Source: Gemmatimonas sp. | GTDB lineage: Bacteria > Gemmatimonadota > Gemmatimonadetes > Gemmatimonadales > Gemmatimonadaceae | DNA length: 64,000 nucleotides | Direction: 5' to 3' | Assembly (NCBI RefSeq): GCF_031426495.1 | Contig: NZ_JANPLK010000015.1 | Location: 1 to 64,000, forward strand | Part shown: positions 42,406-49,551 of the stretch, piece by piece | Numbering within the stretch: the first letter of the stretch is position 1 | Layout: each line of letters starts with the position of its first letter | Made by a program: the position numbers and the translations under genes | Notes under the pieces: model-generated | The model's input: only the letters and a program-made list of their open reading frames with translations | Told to the model about the DNA's origin: nothing | Databases searched by the model: none

Positions 42406-45108
42406 ATGACTGTGCCGACTGCCTCAGCCGCCGCCGCGCTCCGACTCGTTCGAGGCGAATCTGCGCTCCCGCACGACCTGCTGGGGGCGCATCCGATCAC
42501 CCGTGACGGTGTGGACGGGGTCGCGATTCGCGCCTTCCAACCCAATGCGGCATCCATCGCCGCGGTGCTCGGCGAGCAGCGCTGGCCGATGGAGCGCGAC
42601 GAGCATGGGTTGTTCGCGGTCTTCCTGAGCGATCGCACCGCGCCCATGCCGTATCGCCTCGAGATCACGTTCGGTGATGGGCGTGTGGTGTTGCGCGACG
42701 ACCCGTACCGCTTTCTCCCCACCCTCGGCGAGATGGATCTGCATCTCTTCAACGAGGGACGCCATCTGCGATTGTGGGAGAAGCTGGGGGCGCACCTCTG
42801 CGAGATCGACGGTGTGGTCGGCACGTCGTTCGCCGTGTGGGCGCCGAACGCGACCCGTGTGTCGGTGATCGGCGCGTTCAACGGCTGGGACGGACGCGCG
42901 CATCAGATGCGCCTGCTCGGTGCCAGCGGCGTCTTCGAGCTGTTCGTGCCCGGTGTCGGCGCGGGAGCGATGTACAAGTTCGAGATTCGATCGCCGAGCG
43001 GTGCGCTGCGCGTAAAAACGGACCCGTACGCGTTCAAGATGGAGCCCGGTCCCGGGCACGCCTCGATCGTGCAGGCGCGTGACACGTACGACTGGAAGGA
43101 CGGTGCCTGGCTGGCCCAGCGCGCCGACGCCGATCCGCTGCGTGAGCCGATGCTCGTGTACGAAGTCCATCTCGGCTCCTGGATGCGCGGTGAGCACAAT
43201 CGTCTGCTCACCTATCGCGAGTTGGCGCCGCGGCTGGCTGAGCATGTGAAGCGCATGGGGTTCACGCATGTCGAGCTGCTGCCGGTTCTCGAGCATCCGT
43301 TCGGCGGCTCGTGGGGCTACCAGGTGGGCGGCTATTTCGCCCCTACGTCGCGACATGGCTCGCCCGATGATTTCCGTGCGTTCGTGGATACGATGCACGA
43401 GGCGGGTATCGGCGTGCTGCTGGATTGGGTGCCGGCGCATTTCCCGAAGGACGATTGGGCCCTACGCCGCTTCGATGGCACGGCCTGCTACGAACACGAG
43501 GATCCGCGACTCGGCGATCACCCCGAGTGGGGCACGCACATCTTCAACTACGCGCGCTACGAAGTACGCAACTTCCTCCTCGCGAACGCGCTGTACTGGA
43601 TCGAGGAGTTCCACATCGACGGACTACGCGTCGACGCGGTGGCGTCGATGTTGTACCTCGACTACGGCCGCGAAGCGGGCCAGTGGCTCCGCAACCGATT
43701 CGGCGGACGCGAGAATCTCGAAGCGGTGTCGTTCCTCAAGCAGCTGAATCACGCCGTGCACTCGCTGCATCCGGGCGTGATCACGGTGGCCGAGGAGAGC
43801 ACGTCGTGGCCGAAGGTCACGCACCCGATTAGCGAGGGGGGACTTGGCTTCACGCTGAAGTGGAACATGGGCTGGATGCACGACACGCTCGACTACTTCA
43901 AGGTCGATCCCTTCTTCCGCAAGGGCGCGCACGATAAGCTCACGTTCGCGATGATGTACGAGTACAGCGAGCGGTTCATGAATCCGTTGTCGCACGACGA
44001 AGTCGTGCATCTCAAGAAGTCGCTGGCCGAGAAGATGCCAGGCGACATCTGGCAGCGTTTCGCGAATCTGCGAGCACTGATCGGCTACTCGATCACGCGT
44101 CCCGGCAAGTCGCTGTTCTTCATGGGCACCGAGCTCGGCTCGCATCACGAGTGGAATCACGACATCAGTCTCGAATGGCATCTGATGGGTGATGCTCGAC
44201 GCCAGGGACTGATGGCGTTCATGGAATCGCTTGGCGCGCTGTACCGTCAGCATTCGTGCTTCTGGCGTCGTGACCACGAACCGTCGGGCTTCGGCTGGAT
44301 CGACGTCTCCGACAAGGAGCAGTCGGTGCTGTCGTATGCACGATACGATGGGGCCTCGCACGCGATCGTCGTGCTCAATCTCACGCCGGTACCGCGCGAG
44401 GCGTATCGTCTCGGTGCACCGGCCATGGGCACGTACCATGTAGTGCTCAACTCCGACGCGACCGCGTTCGGCGGCAGCGGATACGCCGTGGCCGAGACGG
44501 CGGAGGCGGAGCTCATGCCGTATCACGGCTTCCCGCAGTCGCTCACGGTGTCGTTGCCGCCGCTGAGCATGCTGGTGCTGCTGCCGGCCGAGCAGCCGGA
44601 CGCGCGCGTCGTGGTCGATGTGGTTGCGCTGTTGCCGGAACCGGGCACGTCGCGCTCGAAGCAGGAGAAGCCTCTGAAGGCGCCGAAGACTCCGAAGCCG
44701 GCCAAGGAGCCGAAGCGTGAGAAGGAGCCGAAGCCGGCGAAGGAGCCGAAGCCGGCGAAGGAGCCGAAGCGCGAGAAGGCTCCCAAGCCGACGAAGGAGC
44801 CGAAGCGCGAGAAGGCCCCGAAGCTGGCGAAGGAGCCGAAGCGCGAGAAGGCCCCGAAGCCGGCCAAGGAGCCGAAGCGCGAGAAGTCGGCGAAGGCGTC
44901 GAAGCCGGAGAAGGCCTTGACGGAGGCGAAGGCCCTTCAGCTTGAGACGAAGCCGGCTCGAAAGCCGGCGTCGAAAACGGCCGCGAAGCCCACGTTGGGG
45001 TCGCGCGCATCGACTACGGCCGTGCGCACCGCCAGCCGGCCAACGCCGCGTAAGACTCGTCCGACGAAGGTGACGCCGCCGCCCACGCCGCCGACGAACG
45101 AGTCATGA
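42406..45108 (+). CDS. glgB: 1,4-alpha-glucan branching enzyme with Lys/Pro-rich tail
   Basis: A 900-residue GH13 branching enzyme that forms alpha-1,6 branches in glycogen. Two CBM48-type N-terminal domains precede the barrel. Catalytic residues are Asp410 (GLRVDAV), Glu463 (VITVAEES) and Asp531 (LSHDEVV), equivalent to E. coli Asp405, Glu458 and Asp526. The normal enzyme ends near residue 730. From about 751 to 845 there is a tail of repeated KEPKREKAPKPAKEPK-like units, followed by an Ala/Thr/Pro/Lys stretch to the end, strongly basic and disordered, like histone H1. The gene overlaps SURF1 by 4 nt (ATGA). The branching activity is well supported; the tail's role is unknown. Confidence 0.95.
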   Translation: MTVPTASAAAALRLVRGESALPHDLLGAHPITRDGVDGVAIRAFQPNAASIAAVLGEQRWPMERDEHGLFAVFLSDRTAPMPYRLEITFGDGRVVLRDDPYRFLPTLGEMDLHLFNEGRHLRLWEKLGAHLCEIDGVVGTSFAVWAPNATRVSVIGAFNGWDGRAHQMRLLGASGVFELFVPGVGAGAMYKFEIRSPSGALRVKTDPYAFKMEPGPGHASIVQARDTYDWKDGAWLAQRADADPLREPMLVYEVHLGSWMRGEHNRLLTYRELAPRLAEHVKRMGFTHVELLPVLEHPFGGSWGYQVGGYFAPTSRHGSPDDFRAFVDTMHEAGIGVLLDWVPAHFPKDDWALRRFDGTACYEHEDPRLGDHPEWGTHIFNYARYEVRNFLLANALYWIEEFHIDGLRVDAVASMLYLDYGREAGQWLRNRFGGRENLEAVSFLKQLNHAVHSLHPGVITVAEESTSWPKVTHPISEGGLGFTLKWNMGWMHDTLDYFKVDPFFRKGAHDKLTFAMMYEYSERFMNPLSHDEVVHLKKSLAEKMPGDIWQRFANLRALIGYSITRPGKSLFFMGTELGSHHEWNHDISLEWHLMGDARRQGLMAFMESLGALYRQHSCFWRRDHEPSGFGWIDVSDKEQSVLSYARYDGASHAIVVLNLTPVPREAYRLGAPAMGTYHVVLNSDATAFGGSGYAVAETAEAELMPYHGFPQSLTVSLPPLSMLVLLPAEQPDARVVVDVVALLPEPGTSRSKQEKPLKAPKTPKPAKEPKREKEPKPAKEPKPAKEPKREKAPKPTKEPKREKAPKLAKEPKREKAPKPAKEPKREKSAKASKPEKALTEAKALQLETKPARKPASKTAAKPTLGSRASTTAVRTASRPTPRKTRPTKVTPPPTPPTNES
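44656..44950 (+). repeat. Degenerate repeat encoding the basic GlgB tail
   Basis: About ten degenerate units of roughly 15-30 bp built from AAGGAGCCGAAGCGCGAGAA and AAGCCGGCGAAGGAGCCG. All variation keeps the frame. A and G dominate the coding strand, giving a purine-rich tract unlike the surrounding gene. Confidence 0.8.
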
Positions 45109-45923
45109 GGCGTCGCAGCACAACGACGTTGGTGTTCGGCGTGCTCACGGTGATCGCCGCTGCCGTGTGCATTCGACTGGGTATCTGGCAGCTCGATCGG
45201 CTCACACAGCGGCGCGCGCAGAACGCGATCGTATTGGCGCGCGGTACGATGCCGGTGGTCAGTGTGTCCACGCTGCAGCGTATCGACACCACCGAGTCGC
45301 ATTGGCGCCGTGTGCACATTCGCGGCGTCGCCGATTACGCCGGCGAAGTGGTGCATGCTACGCGTTCGCAGGCTGGCTCGCCGGGCGTGCATCTGCTCAC
45401 CCCGGTGCGGCCGCTGGACGGGGCGTGGGGCGATACCGCGGTGCTCGTGCTGCGCGGTTTTGTGTACTCGCCTGATGGACGCACGTTCGATCGAGATAAG
45501 GCGCGGGAGGTCGACACGCTCGACCTCGATGCGCTCGTGATCTCCTACCCTGCGCACAAGCCGGGCAAGGTGCAGATGCAGACGGCCACCCGCGCCGTGC
45601 GTCTGCTCGACCGCGACACGATCGCCGCGCTCACCGGTCATCCGCTGGCGCCCTTCCTGTTGTTGGCGCTGGGCGACACGGCCATGTACGACATTGTGAA
45701 AGCCGCGCGCGTGCCCCCGCCGTCGCCATCCGAAGGACCGCACCAGTCGTACGCCATGCAGTGGTTCGGATTTGCTCTCGTGTTTCTCCTGGGCTTTGTG
45801 GCGTTCACGTGGGGGCCGGGGCGCGGCACTGCGGGCGCCTTGTCGGAGAACGATCCGGACCGCGACATGGGTGGCGTGGGCAACGCGCAAAACGAAAAGG
45901 TTGCGCGGACGCCAGCCGACTAA
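45105..45923 (+). CDS. SURF1 family cytochrome oxidase assembly protein
   Basis: A 272-residue SURF1 protein, which helps insert heme a into cytochrome c oxidase subunit I. The N-terminal membrane segment ends in LGIWQLDRLTQRRAQN (SURF1 motif), and the C-terminal GPHQSYAMQWFGFAL precedes the second membrane segment (about 220-240). The last 30 residues are polar. It overlaps glgB by 4 nt although the two have no obvious functional link, and no cox genes are in the window. Confidence 0.9.
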   Translation: MRRRSTTTLVFGVLTVIAAAVCIRLGIWQLDRLTQRRAQNAIVLARGTMPVVSVSTLQRIDTTESHWRRVHIRGVADYAGEVVHATRSQAGSPGVHLLTPVRPLDGAWGDTAVLVLRGFVYSPDGRTFDRDKAREVDTLDLDALVISYPAHKPGKVQMQTATRAVRLLDRDTIAALTGHPLAPFLLLALGDTAMYDIVKAARVPPPSPSEGPHQSYAMQWFGFALVFLLGFVAFTWGPGRGTAGALSENDPDRDMGGVGNAQNEKVARTPAD

Positions 45924-46190
45924 ACGAGCTCGACTGTACGCTTGCCGCCACGAGTGGTGTAGGGGGAGTGCGACAGCATGCCGTCCGCGTGACGATTGGG
46001 GCCATCCGGATGGGCGAATATGGCAGCGTGATACCGTCACGCCACCGGCACGAATAGCACACCGCTGGCCCTGTGTGCCGTCACGCCGCGCTTACCTGCT
46101 ACGTCGTTGGTCCTACATGGTCAGAGCGCAAACATCACAAAACTGCTCTAGGATAGAAGCGGGCACGGCCGTTGCTTCCTCTTCGTCTGC
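45924..46190. other. Intergenic stretch without a gene
   Basis: Together with 46191-46229 this is the longest gene-free stretch of the window (306 bp). I see no open reading frame with coding character, no tRNA and no T-tract hairpin. It contains several AT-richer patches near 46120-46150 (CAAACATCACAAAACT) that could hold the promoter of the next gene. Confidence 0.5.
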
Positions 46191-46209
46191 GCCGGACATG
46201 ATGTCCGGC
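46191..46209 (+). promoter_or_regulatory. Perfect 19-bp dyad upstream of the DUF2279-like gene
   Basis: GCCGGACAT-G-ATGTCCGGC is a perfect inverted repeat with 9-bp arms around a single base, 20 nt before the ATG. It fits a dimeric repressor operator; as RNA the loop would be too tight unless inner pairs open. The Shine-Dalgarno GGAG follows at a normal distance. Confidence 0.55.
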
Positions 46210-46229
46210 CCTCAAGAACTGGAGACACG

Positions 46230-47087
46230 ATGCACGCGATGCGGCGTACGCAGGGCTGGACGAAGGGCAGCGCGGTATTGGCGGTCGTTGGAGCGGCCAT
46301 GCTGCTCGGCGCGCGGCCGGTCGCGGCGCAATCCGGCTCCTGTGAAAGTGCCACCACGGCCAGCCGCATCGGGACGCAGGTCGCGCTCGGCGCCCTCGCC
46401 ACGGGCCTCGAATACCAGTCGATGGCGCGCGGCGGTGCCTGGCGCATGGCCGACGAGAGCGCGCCGATGGCGATCGTGGCCGATCCGAGCTCGCATCTCC
46501 ATGCCCTCGGTTCGTATCATCTGGCCCGGACCGCCGTCCATGCCACCTGCGCCGATCGGGCCAGCCGCGTGCAGGCCGCGTGGAAGAGCGCCGGCGTCGC
46601 GCTGGCGATCGGCACCGTGAAGGAAGTGGCCGACGGCTACTACAACGGCTTCAGCGCAGTCGATCTGGGCGTGGATGCGATGGGCGCCGGCTACGCGGTG
46701 GCGCAGGCGTACCTCCCCGTGCTCGAGAAGATCACCCCGTCGTTCTCGGTGGCGCCGCGCGCCTTCCTGAACAAGCGTGGCCCGCGTGGCGCGCTGGTGG
46801 ATTATTCGAACCAGACCGTCTGGCTGTCGGCCAACGTGCACGATCTGCTGCCGTCTACCGCGGCGAAGGCGTGGCCGTCGCCGGTTCGTCTGTCGGTCGG
46901 ACGTCGCGCCTTTGGTAGCACCACGCCGAGCAAGTATGTGATCGGCCTCGATCTCGACGCCGCACGGTTGCCGGGCAACAACCCGGCCTGGGTGCACGTG
47001 AAGAACTTCCTGCACTCGGTACGCCTGCCGGGCCCGGCGCTCGTCATGAGCGGCAACGGCACGAAGAGCTTCGGCCTGTACTGGTAA
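46230..47087 (+). CDS. Exported DUF2279-like protein
   Basis: A 285-residue exported protein with a signal peptide ending around PVAAQ. The region HLHALGSYHLARTAVH ... AGVALAIGTVKEVADGYYNGFSAVDLGVDAMGAGYAV resembles DUF2279/YfiM-type periplasmic proteins, which have a His-rich helix, a KE-D pair and a D-x3-D-x-G ending. Two or three hydrophobic helices are seen. Function unknown. GGAG with 5-nt spacing supports the ATG at 46230. It converges with the glycan operon. Confidence 0.7.
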   Translation: MHAMRRTQGWTKGSAVLAVVGAAMLLGARPVAAQSGSCESATTASRIGTQVALGALATGLEYQSMARGGAWRMADESAPMAIVADPSSHLHALGSYHLARTAVHATCADRASRVQAAWKSAGVALAIGTVKEVADGYYNGFSAVDLGVDAMGAGYAVAQAYLPVLEKITPSFSVAPRAFLNKRGPRGALVDYSNQTVWLSANVHDLLPSTAAKAWPSPVRLSVGRRAFGSTTPSKYVIGLDLDAARLPGNNPAWVHVKNFLHSVRLPGPALVMSGNGTKSFGLYW

Positions 47088-47121
47088 CTGCTCGCGACGG
47101 TGATTCAGCGGGGCCGCGGCA

Positions 47122-48294
47122 CTACGCCGCGGCGTGACCCGTATCGGTGCGTCCAGCGGCAACGCATAACCGCACAACCTCGATCACGCGATCCTGTTGT
47201 GCGACCGTGAGCGACGAGCCACTCGGCAGGCAGAGGCCCGTCGCGAAGAGTGCATCGGATACGCGGCCGCCGATCACGCGACAGCCGGCGAATACCGGCT
47301 GCTGATGCATCGGCTTCCACACCGGTCGTGCTTCGATCTGCTGCGCCTCGAGTGCCAGCCGCACCGTTTCGAAATCGGCGCCGAAACGCGCGGCATTGAT
47401 CGTGAGCGTGGTGAGCCAGCGCGTGGAGAGCATGCCGCCGCGACCGTACGTGGCTTCGGGCATGAGCGCGAGGCCCGGTAAGACGCCGAGGCCCGAACGG
47501 TAGCGGTCAAACACCGTCCGCCGCGCAGCAACGCGCGCGTCGAGCACTTCGAGCTGTCCGCGGCCGATACCGGCCAGCACGTTGCTGAGCCGGTAGTTGT
47601 AGCCTACGTGCCGGTGTTCGTAGTGCGGCACCGGCTCGCGCGCCTGCGTGGCCAGCGTGCGCACACGCTGCGCGACATGCGCATGCGGCGTGATCAGCAT
47701 GCCGCCGCCAGACGTCGTGATGATCTTGTTGCCATTGAACGAATAAAAGCCGACGTCGCCGAACGTGCCGGCCGCGCGACCCTCGTATGTGGCACCGAGC
47801 GCTTCGGCGGCATCCTCGATCAACAGCACGCCATGGGCGGTGCAGGCGTCGGCAATCGGCCGTACGTCCGCACACTGACCGTACAAATGCACCAGCACCA
47901 CCGCACGTGGCAGCGCATTGCGTCGCGCCGCGTCCTGCAGCGCTTCCACGAAGAGCGAGGGGTCCATGTTCCACGAGTCGGCGTCCGCATCGACGAACAC
48001 CGGGACCGCGCTGACATAGCGCAGCGGAAACACGGATGCGGCAAAGGTCAACGAGCTCACCCAGACCTCGTCACCCGCGCCGATGCCGAGCGCTTCGAGC
48101 GCCAGGTGCAGCGCGGCGGTGCCGGAGCTGAGGGCCACGGCGTGTGGGGCGCCCGTGTATGCGCAAAGCTCCCGCTCGAACGCATCCACGTGCGGGCCGA
48201 GTGGGGCGATCCAGTTCGTCCGAAACGCTTCAAGAACTAATTGCTCTTCGCGCTCGCCCAGATGCGGCGGCGAGAGATAAATGCGTTCATGCAT
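47122..48294 (-). CDS. DegT/DnrJ/EryC1 family sugar aminotransferase (PglE-like)
   Basis: A 390-residue PLP enzyme. Asp161 (LIEDAAEALG) and Lys190 (FNGNKIITTSGGGM), the PLP lysine, are clear, with SSGTAALHLAL as the phosphate-binding loop. It should aminate a 4-keto-6-deoxy-hexose nucleotide, as PglE does in bacillosamine synthesis. The ATG at 48294 overlaps the acetyltransferase stop; a GTG three codons earlier is possible. It is the last gene of the glycan operon. With the adjacent PglD-like and PglC-like genes it forms the set for a diacetamido sugar-lipid, except for the dehydratase. Confidence 0.93.
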   Translation of the reverse strand: MHERIYLSPPHLGEREEQLVLEAFRTNWIAPLGPHVDAFERELCAYTGAPHAVALSSGTAALHLALEALGIGAGDEVWVSSLTFAASVFPLRYVSAVPVFVDADADSWNMDPSLFVEALQDAARRNALPRAVVLVHLYGQCADVRPIADACTAHGVLLIEDAAEALGATYEGRAAGTFGDVGFYSFNGNKIITTSGGGMLITPHAHVAQRVRTLATQAREPVPHYEHRHVGYNYRLSNVLAGIGRGQLEVLDARVAARRTVFDRYRSGLGVLPGLALMPEATYGRGGMLSTRWLTTLTINAARFGADFETVRLALEAQQIEARPVWKPMHQQPVFAGCRVIGGRVSDALFATGLCLPSGSSLTVAQQDRVIEVVRLCVAAGRTDTGHAAA

Positions 48295-48958
48295 GATGGT
48301 CACGATGCCAGCCCGATGGGCGTTCTTTGATCGTCTTGGCCGGCACGCCGACCGCGGTCACATTCGCCGGCAGGTCACGACACACCACTGCGCCCGCGCC
48401 GACAATACTCCATTCACCAATCGATATCCCCTGGATCACCTGGCTGCCGGTGCCCACGTCCGTGCCTTCGCCCACGGTCACCGCGCCGCTCACGTTCACG
48501 CCGGGCGCGAGCGTCGCGTAGTCGCACAGCACGTCGTCGTGCGAAATCGTGCAGCCGATGCCCACGGTCACGAACGCACCCACCCGAATGTCCACCGTGA
48601 ACACGGCGCCGGCCCCGACAACGGTGCCCTCGCCGAGTGAGACGCGCCCTCCCATCGTGACCGACGGATGCACAATGGTCGGGAACGTCGTGAGTGGGCA
48701 CCGCACGCGCTGCACCAGGCGATGCTTGAGGGCGGGACTGCCCACGGCCACGACCACGGAAATCGGTTGTGTGCGGGCCCGCACCCACTCGCTGCTGCCG
48801 ATGACCGGCAAGTCGCCGGATCTCGTGCCCCGAAGGGCTGGGTCGTCGGAGAGAAAGCCGAGGACCGACCATCGCGGCTCGAGCGCGTTGAGGTCTTCCA
48901 GCATCTGCGCGACTTCGCGCCCGAGGCCACCGGCGCCATAGATCACGATCTCGTTCAT
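48287..48958 (-). CDS. NeuD/PglD-family sugar acetyltransferase
   Basis: A 223-residue protein with an N-terminal Rossmann-like part (IVIYGAGGLGREVAQML) and a left-handed beta-helix of hexapeptide repeats from about residue 90. The likely catalytic base is His140 (CTISHDD). It would transfer acetyl from acetyl-CoA to the 4-amino group made by the neighbouring aminotransferase. Overlaps its upstream gene by 4 nt (ATGA). Confidence 0.92.
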   Translation of the reverse strand: MNEIVIYGAGGLGREVAQMLEDLNALEPRWSVLGFLSDDPALRGTRSGDLPVIGSSEWVRARTQPISVVVAVGSPALKHRLVQRVRCPLTTFPTIVHPSVTMGGRVSLGEGTVVGAGAVFTVDIRVGAFVTVGIGCTISHDDVLCDYATLAPGVNVSGAVTVGEGTDVGTGSQVIQGISIGEWSIVGAGAVVCRDLPANVTAVGVPAKTIKERPSGWHRDHHA

Positions 48959-49551
48959 CGTGCGCTTCCTTCGAAGACTGACATAGTGGCTTCGCCCTGT
49001 GCGCTGACGCCCGTACGTCGCAGTACCGTGGTAAACGTGCGCACGAGAATCCGCAGGTCGAGCATGAGCGACTGATGCTCGACATACCACACATCGAGGC
49101 GGAACCGCTCGTCCCACGACACGGCGTTGCGCCCGTGCACCTGCGCCCATCCCGTCACACCGGGCCGTACCTCGTGACGTCGGGCCTGCTCCGGGGTGTA
49201 GCGGTCGAGATACTCCATCAGCAGCGGACGTGGTCCGACCAAAGACATGTCACCACGCAGCACGTTCCAGAGCTCCGGCAGTTCATCCAGACTGGTGGAA
49301 CGCAGCAGCTTACCGAACGGCGTGAGTCGGTCGGCATCGGGCAGCGCGCGGCCGTCGCGGCCGACCGCATCGCGCATCGTGCGGAACTTGACCATCGTGA
49401 ACGGACGGCCGTGCAGCCCCGGGCGCTGTTGCCGGAACAGCACCGGCGTGCCAAGGTTCAGGCGCACAGCGAGCGCCAGGAGCAGCAGCAGCGGCGAGGT
49501 GATGAGCAGTACCGAAGCGGCGATGACGATGTCGAGCGTGCGCTTGATCAT
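48955..49551 (-). CDS. Monotopic phosphoglycosyl transferase (PglC/WcaJ-like)
   Basis: A 198-residue initiating sugar-phosphate transferase of the small monotopic type. A re-entrant hydrophobic helix (about 8-32, with a Ser-Pro) is followed by the catalytic DE pair Asp89-Glu90 (TSLDELPELWNVLRGDMSLVGPRP) and PGVTGWAQVHGRN. It moves a sugar-1-phosphate from UDP-sugar to undecaprenyl phosphate, the first membrane step of the glycan. The size matches PglC rather than the large WbaP type. ATG overlaps the upstream glycosyltransferase stop (TGATG). Confidence 0.94.
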   Translation of the reverse strand: MIKRTLDIVIAASVLLITSPLLLLLALAVRLNLGTPVLFRQQRPGLHGRPFTMVKFRTMRDAVGRDGRALPDADRLTPFGKLLRSTSLDELPELWNVLRGDMSLVGPRPLLMEYLDRYTPEQARRHEVRPGVTGWAQVHGRNAVSWDERFRLDVWYVEHQSLMLDLRILVRTFTTVLRRTGVSAQGEATMSVFEGSAR

